Source of the DNA: a virus
IMG/VR virus record: IMGVR_UViG_3300042292_000665
Span: 1-46,652 of that record
Length of the DNA: 46,652 nt
Reading direction: 5' to 3' (one strand)
Part shown: piece by piece, positions 1 through 10,747 of the stretch
Layout of the letters: every line of letters begins with the position of its first letter
Position numbering within the stretch: position 1 is the stretch's first letter
Program-made: the position numbers and the translations under genes
The notes under the pieces: model-generated
Database searches by the model: none
The model's input: the letters and a program-made list of their open reading frames with translations, nothing else
What the model was told of the DNA's origin: nothing

Positions 1-1410
1 AACAATGTTGAATGTCCTATGAAACCAGCAGAGATACCAGATGATTTAATTAGGTATTATAAAGATGAGTGGACTGATTATAAAGATTTCTTCCTTGGTG
101 AAGAACTTTTAAACTCAAAATTAATTTGCTATTGGTCCCCTGAAGCTTATGTTAAAGGTAAAATATACTACAAATACGAAGAAGCATGCAAATATGTTCA
201 ACAATTGGAGTTTAAAACAATTGAAGAATATACATACTGGGAAACAAAATCAAAAAAACCAAGATATGAAAGAAATAATATTAAAGTAACTCTACCCAGT
301 GGTCGAGTCGTACCAGCTAGACCTGCTTTTTTACCTATTGTACCAGATCATGTGTACCACGATTATTGGATATGCATTCAAGAATATATCGGTCTACCGT
401 ATACCAGCCAAACAATGTATCGACGTAAAGCTGGGTCAGGTCAATTAAAAAATAAAAATTGTTTTAAATTTCAAAATTATGCTTCATATAGTGAAGCGCG
501 TGAGTTTGTGAGAGCTTGTAAATTACTCAATGTACGTGAGTATGATAGGTATCGAGATCATTATAAAGTTTCTACTGAACCTTTCGTAACTTTATCAGGT
601 ATGACGCTACCTAAATTTCCTAATTTTTTACCATCACGTCCGTTAGAATATTATAAAAAATATTGTAAAACTAAACACACTTGGGTATCATGGCATGATT
701 TTCTTGGAATTACATATAATCAACACCATGATCAAGAACTTGAAGAAATGATGCAAAAAGCGTCACATGTCTATTATCGTAGTGTCAATAGCTGGAAAAT
801 TGAAAACGATTTAAAAGGTAGAGGGTATAGGTTAGAATCATTTATTAATACCAAAATTCGTAATAATGAATGGTTGGGTTGGACTGAAACTCTTAATCGT
901 CGTAATAGCAATGATAAATGTACTTTTCAAGAAGCAAAGACTTTATTGAGTTTTAAAGGTTTATCATCAATAGATGATTACAATAAATGGAGACGTAAAG
1001 TTGGTAGTCCTTTCTTTTTACCTGTACTTGCAGGCGATGAACACCTAACTATAATGTACCCAAATGAACCGAACACTTCTGTGTCCAATTTTTTAAGCAT
1101 TGATTTAGGTGATAAAATTGAAACACAAGCAAAAGCTGTACCTGTTTTAGCTATAACAGTAGTAAAAGACCAACATATTCAGGTATCTGTTGTTAAACCT
1201 GGAAAATTTGAAGCTTTTATTCAATACCACAATAATCCAAGTAGCTATATATTTGATTTCTATGATAAAAATGTATTAACACATATATTGGATAGGCATT
1301 GTGAACACGCATACGGTGGTAATATATACTATGTAAAACATATGGGTTACCTATACCAAGATTTAACAAACAATTTTAGACTCATGAATCTCGCACGAAT
1401 CTATGACTAA
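1..1410 (+). CDS. Repeat-containing protein with INT_rpt-like units, 5' end cut by window edge
   Basis: The reading frame is open back to base 1. The first ATG is at 19, but no Shine-Dalgarno precedes it, so the gene very probably starts upstream. The protein is built from units of about 75-80 residues: an EEA/SEAREFV-type helix, a 'YxxW' stretch, a 'P-x-x-P' segment, then an aromatic 'W-x-S-W-x-D-F-L-G' end. Numbering from the ATG, units lie near residues 50-128 and 150-228, with degenerate ones near 235-292 and 300-345. Residues 5-27 look like the tail of another unit, which also argues for a missing 5' part. The pattern resembles the 'phage-integrase repeat unit' family (INT_rpt) of unknown function. 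The C-terminal 110 residues show no family I recognise. The next gene follows after 43 bases. Function unknown; family resemblance moderate. Confidence 0.7.
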   Translation, partial: NNVECPMKPAEIPDDLIRYYKDEWTDYKDFFLGEELLNSKLICYWSPEAYVKGKIYYKYEEACKYVQQLEFKTIEEYTYWETKSKKPRYERNNIKVTLPSGRVVPARPAFLPIVPDHVYHDYWICIQEYIGLPYTSQTMYRRKAGSGQLKNKNCFKFQNYASYSEAREFVRACKLLNVREYDRYRDHYKVSTEPFVTLSGMTLPKFPNFLPSRPLEYYKKYCKTKHTWVSWHDFLGITYNQHHDQELEEMMQKASHVYYRSVNSWKIENDLKGRGYRLESFINTKIRNNEWLGWTETLNRRNSNDKCTFQEAKTLLSFKGLSSIDDYNKWRRKVGSPFFLPVLAGDEHLTIMYPNEPNTSVSNFLSIDLGDKIETQAKAVPVLAITVVKDQHIQVSVVKPGKFEAFIQYHNNPSSYIFDFYDKNVLTHILDRHCEHAYGGNIYYVKHMGYLYQDLTNNFRLMNLARIYD

Positions 1411-1453
1411 ATAATAAGATGTTCCAGTTTAACACATTAATTAAAGGTGCTTA

Positions 1454-4400
1454 ATGAGCGACAATTTCGATTATCGCAAAGATTCCATTCGTTTTGCAGA
1501 ATTATTACCAGAATATTTTCAAAATGATATTAACGTTTCGGCGTTCAGTAACGGAATTGATAGATTACTAACTGCTGACGATTACGTATATGTACAAGGT
1601 AAAGTAGGTAAACAAACCACCACTGAACCTAATATACCTGAAGATTCATTATCCAGAGCGACTTGGCAGTTACAGCCATTAATATATTCAAAATTAGGCA
1701 CACAAGAATATATTACATCTTTTCAAGATGTACTGAATAAACTAGAAAGGTTAGGTGTTGATCTATCTCGTCAAGATAAATGGATGGAGTGTGATCAATT
1801 TAACTTTGCACCACCTATCGATATTGATAAATTTGTTAATTACCGTGATTATTATTGGGTAGAAAATTCACCACCTGATTATATTTCAATGAATAATAAT
1901 GTTACACGTGCAAAATCATTATTATTAGAAATTGAAAATGGTACTGAAACAACAACTAAACAAGCATCAAAAGATGCTGCTATTGCTGACCGTGATAATT
2001 ACCAATCTAAGATAGATTATGCACTCAATAAAGCTCGTGATATTGAACGTGTTATAACACCAAAATTTCAATGGATTAATTCTAATAAATGGGTTCATAG
2101 ATCTGACTTAGTTGGATATAATTTTGCGTTTCAAGCTAAATTACCAATTCTAGAATATTATAGTAACCTTGAAGTTAATACTTGGACATATACTAAACAT
2201 AACTGGAAATATAGAGCTGATCAATACAGTGAATGGAAATCTGTAAATTCAGGTCCAACAGAGGAAGAATTGCATCAACGGTTCCCTATTACCGGGTTAA
2301 CAAAAAATACATTTGTTATCGACGGAGATGTAGTTTATCACTTTGGTGCAGCGTTTACTGTAGTTGATTCAAGTTCTAACGACGGTATTCATGAAATTGA
2401 TACTATAGCGTATAATAGTGCCACTAAAAAAACAACTATTACTACAAAAAAATACCACAGTATGGTACCAAGTGTTTTTGTTGATAGTTTTAGTACAACT
2501 GAATATTATGGTAGTACTGGGTCATTTTTTGGTGTAATTACCCCATTTTTAAAATCGAAACACGGTGATAATTGGAAAGGGTTATTCATTCATTGGTTGC
2601 TTGATTCTGTTGAGCCATCAGTACCTATTAATACCCAAAATGCTAATTACTTACAGAAAACATTCACATATACTGTACCTGATTACGGCTTTGATGTACC
2701 GTATTATGATGGTTATAACGCAGATAAACAAATAGGTTATGACGGTCAGTCAAGATTTACGTTCCCTATTAGCTATATGATTGATACGGACGATATCCAG
2801 GTGTACTTAAATGGTGTTCGTCAGTACGGTACATATTCAGAAGCTGTTGATGTCGATAATAATGGTCGTTTTGACGCTGAACCATACAATTCATCAAGAT
2901 TTGATAGTCCTCGTCACCCAAATCAAGTATTAGCTAATAGCATTAATTTTAATCAACCTTTAAACATAGGTGATCATGTTTTAATTAAAGTAGGTGCTGC
3001 TTGCGTTGATGATTATGTGAATTATGGCGCTGTTGTTAAGTATAATGATATTTTTGGTTTAACTCATATTGGTGTAAAAAACCTTACTCAATATAGAATG
3101 CATGAGCAGGTTAAAACTAAACCAAATCAATATATCTTATTTGACACTTACAACGTAGATGGAACAACTAACTATTCTGCTAATGCGTTGTTTAGATATC
3201 ATGAAGATCTTTCTGTCCCCGTCAACGAAAATATTGGGTTGAGAATTAGTACTAAACGTAATGATTTTCAGTTTAATAACTTACTTGTCAATGGTACTAA
3301 ACTAGTATGCTATAAGGAATACGATAACGGTGAAGTTTTAAACACTGTATGGCGTAAAAGTAATACCAAATATACACCTAAAAAAGTTAACAAATATCGT
3401 CAAGTTAGTTCAACTAACTCTGATTGGGAATTACCAGACCCACTTAGATGTAATATTATACATGAATGTAGAGCTGATTTATCTTTTAGAGAATTGTTTA
3501 CACATTTCAAAAATATAACTAAATCACAAACGTTTACTAAAGATTATGTAGCTCCTGACCGTGTTTGTAAGTTATTACCGAAATTAAATTATACCGGTGG
3601 TAATATTAAAGAACATAACGGTAATTTTGATTATTTGATATCAGCTATGCATCAAGATGTGTATTCATACCCATCTATAATTACCTTTGCAAAAAACAAA
3701 TATGCAGAAAACTTATATGATTTAAAACAGTTATGTATTAACAAAACTGCGTATTTCGCTGATATCAATAAAGATCTACCTAATGAATTAGTAATACAAG
3801 CTATCGCTAATAATATCGTAGCAAAATTTACCGATAATTTATTGTTAAATTTAACATATTTTGATTCAACTTCATTCAAAGATAATATTGGTGTTCGTAA
3901 TTGGATTGCAACATTACCTATATTAGGTTTGTACCCAAGCTATGAACCAATATTAATAAATGATCCAAAATTATCGTTGAATACTTTGCGTCATCATGAT
4001 GGGCACTTATCATCGTCTACAATTTCAGCATCTGAATTTGCATCGTTTATTGGAACGTTTAACTCTACTAATGATATTAAAAACGGTAATTTTAAATTTG
4101 ATAGCGCTACTAATACACTAAAACGTTGTTTTGTTAATTTTATTCAACAATCTCAACCAACAACAGCTATCACCGGTAACTTGTGGTACGACACTACAAA
4201 TATTGCTTTACTGCAATATTCTGGTACAAGTTGGAGTCAAGTAGATAATTCATTAGCTTGGACAACATTTAACGTTATTGACGTTATCAATGCTAGTACA
4301 CTAATAATTGAACGCAAATTGTATGAACGTGCAAGATTATCATCTGTAAAAATTGACTATGCCGCGATTATTAATAATGAATCTTCTAAATTCATAGATT

Positions 4401-7400
4401 ATATGAATGATAGGTATTTAACCTATTTAAAATCCATTGGAGAATTAGTTCTCCCGATGGAATTTATCGATAGTAATACCTTTACATGGAATTACATGGG
4501 CATTGATTCTCCCTTATTCTCCAATGGTTCTCCACAGATAACAATTTTGTATCAACGCTCACAAACTTGGGCTGCATATTGGTGGCAAATATACGAGTTG
4601 CAATACGGTACACCATATCCGCATCTAGAACCATGGAAATTGCAAGGATACCCAGATAAGCCTGTACAATGGGATAATGTATATTCAGCTCTACCGAATT
4701 CTGGTATGAGATGGAAACCAGCAATGTGGGCAAATATTAGAGCTGGTGTTATTGATACGTCATTACCTTATCCACCTAGCGCACCACCAACATATTCGAT
4801 AATTAGTGTTAATACAACTGGAACAACTCAAGGTTCATACGCTCCTGATGATTTGTTACCGCCACGTATTTCAAATGCTAACCTAGTAGCGATATGCTCA
4901 TTGGTACAGTTTAACGACCCGTCTGTTGTAAGACCTAATTCTGTAATGAACCCTCAACAATTTGGGTTACAAGGTACGCAAGAACGTCAATGGAGAACAT
5001 CTATTGATTATTCTTATGATGTATTATTGGCATTGTTTAGATTACAACCAATCAAAACAATACAAGCTACATTTGGTAATGATTTTTATAATGTTAATGG
5101 TTTGACCATTGATACTGTTACTCAAAATGTACCATCGTATAAAACAACTGTATTCCATGGTACAACATATAATAACAATACCTATTTGGTTAATGGTGTT
5201 AACCAATGGTATATCAATGCGTTACGCTCTAGCAATAATAAAACCGGTATTGATTACTTTAAAACTTTATGGTCATCCTGGACACCTAAATTATCTTATC
5301 AAACAAATACGGTTATCAAAGAAGATTCATTATTAGTTGATAATAAATTATTTGAATTAAATCATAATGATTATCAGTTACATATGAAACGCACACCAGG
5401 TGCGCGTAGCCAATGGTTGCATTCGATACGAGTATCATTATACAAGTATGGTAGCTATTCAATATCTAATACAGGTGAAAAAATACCTACAGCTGATGAT
5501 TGGCAATTCCGTATCGATACATTGATACCGCAAGGTCCAGTGTTAAACTACTATGGTGTACGAACATACGATATCAAATCAGTAGATGTCGATAAAAATG
5601 TTTTTACATTAGATAGCTCATTAAACATACCTTGGGATGTAGATAATAATGTACGTATTAACTACACTGGTATTCAATTTAGTCCAAATAATTTGTATAA
5701 AGCTACAGTACAACAGACTGGTGTAAAAAATACTTTTTCATTATTAGTATATGATCGGTTACGTAGTGATTTTGTTCCAGTAGATTTATACGATACGATT
5801 AAATGTTACAGTTATTCAAATACTATTCCAACAGTTGGGTACTCGTTTGATAGTACTACAGGTAAAATTACAGAGTATACTGCAACAACATCTAGTGATG
5901 TGTTACTTAGAGATTATGATTTAAAATATGATCTAACAACTAACACCTTAATGCAATATCGCTTTCAAACAGGTAAATGGTTATCAGTGTCAGCTAATAC
6001 ATTCGTATTACCTGTAATACACGATAACGTATATTTGTATGATCAGTTTGGTAAATTAGTTAAAGGTGTTGATTATACTGTTGATGTCGCATTTAAAACT
6101 ATAACACTGATTAAATCGGTGAAAACACTATCAGTGTTAATTGCTATACCTAATAATACTATTATTGAAGAACGCGCTGAAACATTTAAGGTATCAACAA
6201 CAAAAGGTAATGTTTCTTGGAGTCATATTCACATCGATAAAGGTAATCCTGTTAAATCGTTAACAGCTCCTGCTGTTGTTACAGGTATTCAAGGTGTTAT
6301 TAATTTTATTGATGGGTATTCAAATTATCTACTTGATAATGGGTTCTCATTTAATGATTATGCAAGACCATTAACTAATTCTTCAGGTAAACTATTTAAC
6401 TGGCAAAATGAGATTGAAAAATTTGTCGCTAAAGTGTACTTAGGTTTTAACACTCGTTATGATCGTGAGTATAGTCTTACAACTAATTCAGTTGCTGTGT
6501 ACGATTATATTGATCTCAATCCATTTAAGTATGAATTCTGGATGAATACCAAATATGGTATTATTTCTAACATTTTAACAGGTCCATATAAAGATATATC
6601 TACTTACCCGGTTGTGTACGATAAATCAGGTAAATCAATTGATACTATGGATGATTTGAAATTATATCGTACAGATAAAGAAACACATGTTACATATACT
6701 ATGTCTTCATCAAATTATATTGGCGGTATTAATATGTTTGTTGATTATTATGAGCATGTTGTCACGTTTAACGATTATACAACAAATAATAATTTAGTAT
6801 TTGATTCTTTCTTAGGGCTAAATAACGAACAATTATATTTGGCATTTAATAAACACTATGAAACAACTAAACGACCTAATATTGGCGGTGGGTTCTTAAC
6901 GAACGGTGCAATTGTAGATAATATTGAATCTACAGCAAAAACATTCTCGGAATTGTATGATATTCGAGCAAATGAGTCTAGTAAACATATAACTGAATCA
7001 CGTAATTTACTAGGCTATAATAATGAACCTTTCTTAAACAGTCTATCTTCAAAATCTAAGTTCTTATTTTGGAATGGGATGATTCGCCATAAAGGTGCAA
7101 ATAGTAGTGTACTGCGGTATTCTAATATTTCTTCTGGTGATGCAATTGAATTAGATGAAATGTGGATGTATAAAATTGACGCATATGGACATAATGAGAA
7201 ATTGCGTGAATTATATATTAACATATTCCCAACCGATGTTAGTAACGATAAAATTATGTATCAACTATCATCGAACCCTGAAACTAATTTTACGGCGATT
7301 ACAGATGGTGACGTTGCCAGATGGAAGTATTTACCAGACGTTGATACTAATAACATATTTGATTATAATGACATTGGCACTGTTCGATATGTTATAGATG

Positions 7401-9493
7401 GGTATGCAAAATTATCAACTCCACCTGTTAATGTAACTTACAAAACATTAACAGGTTTCTATGCATCATTACCTATGCTGTGTGATGATGTTGAGGTGTA
7501 TGTTGAAAAATCATATGATCAAATTTTCAATAGAAAATCACCTTATTCTTCTACTGCTGGGTTAAGTAGTAACCATGTTGAAATACCTGAATATGTAATG
7601 GGTGTTAACATGCTAACCGTTTCTATAAACGGTATAATCTTACCACCAGCAAAATATACAGAAGTTAACACAACTACTATATTAATACCAACACTAAACC
7701 GATTCCGTAATAATGCTACAGTTAATATTATCTACGGTAGAGGTAAATTAATACAACATACTCACTACACTGTATTATCTAATGATTTAGTCTTGTTAAA
7801 AGATACAATCGATTTAAATGCTGTATCAGTTATAGATGTAGTTATGAAACGTATTGATATGACAAACACTACATTAAAACTAGTTGATACAGCTAATAAT
7901 ATTGTTGTATCGTCTAGTGAAATGTTTAATCCAGCGTACGGTGTACATCACAAATCAATAGATAGTGTTAATTATGTTCGCGTGGATGATCCAGCTAATT
8001 ATTTGGATACATTCTGGGGAGATGAACACTTATTTGAAAAATGGGTTGATACATCAAACCTGAATTATCTTCCATATTATGATGTTGATTTATATTCATC
8101 TATGGACCAAATTGATTCATGGGGTAAAACATCTCTTTGGAGTAAATTAACATGCTATGAATGGATTGCATCAGATGTACCTCCATCAGAATGGGAAGAT
8201 AACTTGGGTGGGTTCAACACAGCTGGTAACCGTACTTATGTCGGTGCACCACTAACAATATTGCAAAAAAGTGTACGTCCAACAATATACGATACCTTTT
8301 TTGATTGGTATGATGAAATTCCAACTTATCAGTATGTAAATGCATTTGAATATACATTAACTGATAATAGCTTAACATTTAACGTAACTTTAACTATTGA
8401 TTCAAGTGTAGATAGTTTTGGTGTGTATGTTAACGGTGTTAAAAATCGTGATTATTTATTTACAACAGTTGTAAATGAATCATTAAACGTGTTAGTTATT
8501 GAAACGATGACTATACCAAATATTGCACCAAGAGATAAAATTGTATTAATACGTTTTGCTGATACGCCTGATTTAACTAGAACTCCAACCGATGAAGATT
8601 TAGTAAGATACCAACAAGTGTACAAATATAATGTTATTAGTAAATATGATATTACTGGTACATCTGTATCAAATACGTATTATTTTTGGGCTACCAATCA
8701 AATAACACGTTCAAATCCAACAATGCCATTAGCTATCAACTATATTCGTAGCGGTGATGGTTTTGCACCAAAATTTGGGTTTGCAAATGATAGTATTCAT
8801 ACCGGTTATGAATTGTCAACTGTCGATATTGAACGTAATTTTGTTGATAATACTAATATGTATACCATAGTGTTACCTAACAATAAAATCATTATTAAAA
8901 ACATTAATAAAACTATAACTAATAATGATTACGCAATTCAAATCATTAAAAATAGTGCATTAACGTCTGAAACAAAAGTTATAGATATTAATTCACATGA
9001 TAGGTATACAGAATGGAAAATATTACGTAAAAATAGCGTTGAACGTATTCCTGTTGAGTTGTGGAGTAAAATAACTGAAACTATTACAGGTCGTACAGCA
9101 TCTGGAGACGTTATACCTTCTTATAGTCGTATTTTATTTGATACTGCTAATGGTACGTATACTAGATACGGTATTAACGAAGGACAGGCAATGGGTCCAA
9201 AGGAAGATGTGCTAAATAATATTATTGACCTTATCAATACAGATGATTATGATTTGACTCCTATCGATAAAGATGAGTTTGTTAATACGTATAATTTTAA
9301 TGATTATGATAACACAGTAAAAACAATGAATTATATTTACGAGACATTTAATGTTCGTAATATTAACGAAATATTCTTTACAGTATTGCAAATATTATTT
9401 ACGAGTAACGATAGAGTTGAAGGTATTACAAAAACATCAATGGTATCTTTAGATTGCTCATTAACATTCAACACTGAGAGAAACAATGTTTAG
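1454..9493 (+). CDS. Giant virion structural (baseplate/tail) protein, 2,679 aa
   Basis: This is by far the largest gene in the window. The start ATG is preceded by AAAGGTG at good spacing. The N-terminus (LLPEYFQND, then an NGIDRLLT-like stretch and 'GKVG') matches the opening of very large structural proteins of marine T4-type phages. The body is beta-rich and repeats short modules of the form 'V-x-V-x-V/L-N-G-V/I' (for example 'IQVYLNGVRQYG', 'VSINGIILPPAKYTE', 'FGVYVNGVKNRDY'). A 'GNLWYDTTN' motif followed by 'YSGTSW' near residue 908 resembles a motif frequent in tail fibres. There is no signal peptide and no enzyme motif. It overlaps the next gene by 8 bases, so the two are probably translated together. 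A baseplate or tail location is inferred from the neighbours; the exact role is unknown. Confidence 0.8.
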   Translation: MSDNFDYRKDSIRFAELLPEYFQNDINVSAFSNGIDRLLTADDYVYVQGKVGKQTTTEPNIPEDSLSRATWQLQPLIYSKLGTQEYITSFQDVLNKLERLGVDLSRQDKWMECDQFNFAPPIDIDKFVNYRDYYWVENSPPDYISMNNNVTRAKSLLLEIENGTETTTKQASKDAAIADRDNYQSKIDYALNKARDIERVITPKFQWINSNKWVHRSDLVGYNFAFQAKLPILEYYSNLEVNTWTYTKHNWKYRADQYSEWKSVNSGPTEEELHQRFPITGLTKNTFVIDGDVVYHFGAAFTVVDSSSNDGIHEIDTIAYNSATKKTTITTKKYHSMVPSVFVDSFSTTEYYGSTGSFFGVITPFLKSKHGDNWKGLFIHWLLDSVEPSVPINTQNANYLQKTFTYTVPDYGFDVPYYDGYNADKQIGYDGQSRFTFPISYMIDTDDIQVYLNGVRQYGTYSEAVDVDNNGRFDAEPYNSSRFDSPRHPNQVLANSINFNQPLNIGDHVLIKVGAACVDDYVNYGAVVKYNDIFGLTHIGVKNLTQYRMHEQVKTKPNQYILFDTYNVDGTTNYSANALFRYHEDLSVPVNENIGLRISTKRNDFQFNNLLVNGTKLVCYKEYDNGEVLNTVWRKSNTKYTPKKVNKYRQVSSTNSDWELPDPLRCNIIHECRADLSFRELFTHFKNITKSQTFTKDYVAPDRVCKLLPKLNYTGGNIKEHNGNFDYLISAMHQDVYSYPSIITFAKNKYAENLYDLKQLCINKTAYFADINKDLPNELVIQAIANNIVAKFTDNLLLNLTYFDSTSFKDNIGVRNWIATLPILGLYPSYEPILINDPKLSLNTLRHHDGHLSSSTISASEFASFIGTFNSTNDIKNGNFKFDSATNTLKRCFVNFIQQSQPTTAITGNLWYDTTNIALLQYSGTSWSQVDNSLAWTTFNVIDVINASTLIIERKLYERARLSSVKIDYAAIINNESSKFIDYMNDRYLTYLKSIGELVLPMEFIDSNTFTWNYMGIDSPLFSNGSPQITILYQRSQTWAAYWWQIYELQYGTPYPHLEPWKLQGYPDKPVQWDNVYSALPNSGMRWKPAMWANIRAGVIDTSLPYPPSAPPTYSIISVNTTGTTQGSYAPDDLLPPRISNANLVAICSLVQFNDPSVVRPNSVMNPQQFGLQGTQERQWRTSIDYSYDVLLALFRLQPIKTIQATFGNDFYNVNGLTIDTVTQNVPSYKTTVFHGTTYNNNTYLVNGVNQWYINALRSSNNKTGIDYFKTLWSSWTPKLSYQTNTVIKEDSLLVDNKLFELNHNDYQLHMKRTPGARSQWLHSIRVSLYKYGSYSISNTGEKIPTADDWQFRIDTLIPQGPVLNYYGVRTYDIKSVDVDKNVFTLDSSLNIPWDVDNNVRINYTGIQFSPNNLYKATVQQTGVKNTFSLLVYDRLRSDFVPVDLYDTIKCYSYSNTIPTVGYSFDSTTGKITEYTATTSSDVLLRDYDLKYDLTTNTLMQYRFQTGKWLSVSANTFVLPVIHDNVYLYDQFGKLVKGVDYTVDVAFKTITLIKSVKTLSVLIAIPNNTIIEERAETFKVSTTKGNVSWSHIHIDKGNPVKSLTAPAVVTGIQGVINFIDGYSNYLLDNGFSFNDYARPLTNSSGKLFNWQNEIEKFVAKVYLGFNTRYDREYSLTTNSVAVYDYIDLNPFKYEFWMNTKYGIISNILTGPYKDISTYPVVYDKSGKSIDTMDDLKLYRTDKETHVTYTMSSSNYIGGINMFVDYYEHVVTFNDYTTNNNLVFDSFLGLNNEQLYLAFNKHYETTKRPNIGGGFLTNGAIVDNIESTAKTFSELYDIRANESSKHITESRNLLGYNNEPFLNSLSSKSKFLFWNGMIRHKGANSSVLRYSNISSGDAIELDEMWMYKIDAYGHNEKLRELYINIFPTDVSNDKIMYQLSSNPETNFTAITDGDVARWKYLPDVDTNNIFDYNDIGTVRYVIDGYAKLSTPPVNVTYKTLTGFYASLPMLCDDVEVYVEKSYDQIFNRKSPYSSTAGLSSNHVEIPEYVMGVNMLTVSINGIILPPAKYTEVNTTTILIPTLNRFRNNATVNIIYGRGKLIQHTHYTVLSNDLVLLKDTIDLNAVSVIDVVMKRIDMTNTTLKLVDTANNIVVSSSEMFNPAYGVHHKSIDSVNYVRVDDPANYLDTFWGDEHLFEKWVDTSNLNYLPYYDVDLYSSMDQIDSWGKTSLWSKLTCYEWIASDVPPSEWEDNLGGFNTAGNRTYVGAPLTILQKSVRPTIYDTFFDWYDEIPTYQYVNAFEYTLTDNSLTFNVTLTIDSSVDSFGVYVNGVKNRDYLFTTVVNESLNVLVIETMTIPNIAPRDKIVLIRFADTPDLTRTPTDEDLVRYQQVYKYNVISKYDITGTSVSNTYYFWATNQITRSNPTMPLAINYIRSGDGFAPKFGFANDSIHTGYELSTVDIERNFVDNTNMYTIVLPNNKIIIKNINKTITNNDYAIQIIKNSALTSETKVIDINSHDRYTEWKILRKNSVERIPVELWSKITETITGRTASGDVIPSYSRILFDTANGTYTRYGINEGQAMGPKEDVLNNIIDLINTDDYDLTPIDKDEFVNTYNFNDYDNTVKTMNYIYETFNVRNINEIFFTVLQILFTSNDRVEGITKTSMVSLDCSLTFNTERNNV

Positions 9494-10313
9494 GCCTCAA
9501 GCTATATTAAAAACCCAAATAGATAAAGTTGATAATATTATCGACTTTATCAATACAGTTAAGCCGTTTCATACAAAGATTGTTGATACTGTTATAACGT
9601 TTGTTGTTAACGAATCAATAAATGTTAGAGTAGATGAAGATATCACTACTACACTTGATCTATGGTTTGACGAGCGTTCATACGATAAAAACGGCTTTGA
9701 GCGTCAAGGTTTAGGTAAAGCAGGACTTGATCAATACCCAAGTGAAGTAACACCACCTAAATTACGCTACGAACTTGCAAATATCTATGATAGATTACTC
9801 GCATGTATGGAACCTGAAAGTAATGTTTATTTTTGTGGTTTTGATGATATCGCGTTAGATATTTCACCATTAGATATGCGTATCAGTGATGGTAGAGATT
9901 TAAAAGAAGGTCTTGATTTAGAAGCATTCGATATTAACTCGTTCGATTTTGTCTTTATTGATACAGCTGCAATAGAAAGATTTAAAAATTGTGATATTAG
10001 TAAATTACGCGATTTTCATATGCAATCACAATACTTACAAGATGATATTGAAGATGTAACACCGACAACTATTAAAACAACAATTAAAGAAACAGTTATT
10101 ATCGATATTTCAAGACAAATACCGCAAGGGTTTGATTATATGAGTTATAGTACGGATAATTTTGATTCGATACCACGTGAGCATGTTGCGTTTAACATTA
10201 CTCAACCTGGGCAAGGTAGTGGAGGAGGAAGCCCTTCATCAATTACACTAGTTCCGATTACCCCTCCACTAATAGATTTAACGAATGATACGGTTAATGA
10301 TAGCGAGAAATAA
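9486..10313 (+). CDS. Virion structural protein, probable partner of the giant baseplate protein
   Basis: The start codon lies inside the last codons of the giant gene (ATGTTTAG junction), indicating translational coupling. The protein has 275 residues. Residues 15-32 contain 'IIDFINTVKPFHTKI'; the 'KPFHTKI' signature recurs in T4-type marine phage structural proteins. The C-terminal giant protein contains a related 'NNIIDLINT' segment, so the two may share a short common element. The middle is acidic, and the last 50 residues form a Gly/Ser/Pro-rich, probably disordered tail. No catalytic motif is visible. Its stop codon abuts the stop codon of the opposing gene with no bases between. Baseplate/tail structural role inferred from context and signature. 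Confidence 0.7.
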   Translation: MFRPQAILKTQIDKVDNIIDFINTVKPFHTKIVDTVITFVVNESINVRVDEDITTTLDLWFDERSYDKNGFERQGLGKAGLDQYPSEVTPPKLRYELANIYDRLLACMEPESNVYFCGFDDIALDISPLDMRISDGRDLKEGLDLEAFDINSFDFVFIDTAAIERFKNCDISKLRDFHMQSQYLQDDIEDVTPTTIKTTIKETVIIDISRQIPQGFDYMSYSTDNFDSIPREHVAFNITQPGQGSGGGSPSSITLVPITPPLIDLTNDTVNDSEK

Positions 10314-10328
10314 TTATTTCTTTCTATC
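10299..10328. terminator. Bidirectional hairpin across two converging stop codons
   Basis: The sequence contains the perfect palindrome AGAAATAATTATTTCT (10306-10321), extended by GATAG/CTATC arms with a two-base mismatch. It spans the abutting stop codons of the + and - genes, so it lies within both coding ends. It is AT-rich, and T-rich tracts follow in both directions. This is consistent with a shared intrinsic terminator, but no activity can be shown from sequence alone. Confidence 0.55.
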
Positions 10329-10739
10329 GTTAGTCATGTGAATCTGAAGTTGATTTATCAATTCTGTTGATATTGTCACTTGAGATTCAAGTTTATTAAA
10401 ATTAGTACCTAACTCTTTTATACTTTTTTCTGTTTGTTCTATTTTAGAGTTAGTTGCTTGTATTTTTTCTGCATTATCGTCAATTTTAGTAATTAAAATT
10501 GCGTATTGCATTGCTAAAGCTGCTACAAATCCTACGATCTTTACTACAGTAGATGCATCAAATTTAAGATCAGCTACATTATCATCTACATGATGTTGTG
10601 GAACTGAAGGATGAACTGGGTTTGTAGTTACATTAGCAACTGATCCATCCGGCGTTAAATATATTTTTCTTACCGGGTCATACCATAGCTGTAATTGTGG
10701 AATAAATTGCGCTTGCAAGTTATCTGTTGTTTCTCTCAT
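10314..10739 (-). CDS. Small membrane-anchored coiled-coil protein
   Basis: It has 141 residues with one clear membrane segment at about 65-85 (VVKIVGFVAALAMQYAILI), followed by an amphipathic coiled coil at 86-133 rich in K/E/Q/N. The N-terminal 60 residues are soluble, with 'LWYDPVRKIYLTPDG'. The start has a strong GGAGG seven bases upstream. It is the last gene of a three-gene minus-strand cassette (PstS-like protein, outer-membrane barrel, this protein), with 8 bases between it and the barrel gene. No signal peptide is visible. Membrane anchor plus coiled coil fits a scaffold or envelope tether; a holin- or spanin-related role is possible but unsupported. Function unknown. Confidence 0.75.
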   Translation of the reverse strand: MRETTDNLQAQFIPQLQLWYDPVRKIYLTPDGSVANVTTNPVHPSVPQHHVDDNVADLKFDASTVVKIVGFVAALAMQYAILITKIDDNAEKIQATNSKIEQTEKSIKELGTNFNKLESQVTISTELINQLQIHMTNDRKK

Positions 10740-10747
10740 ATTGCCTC

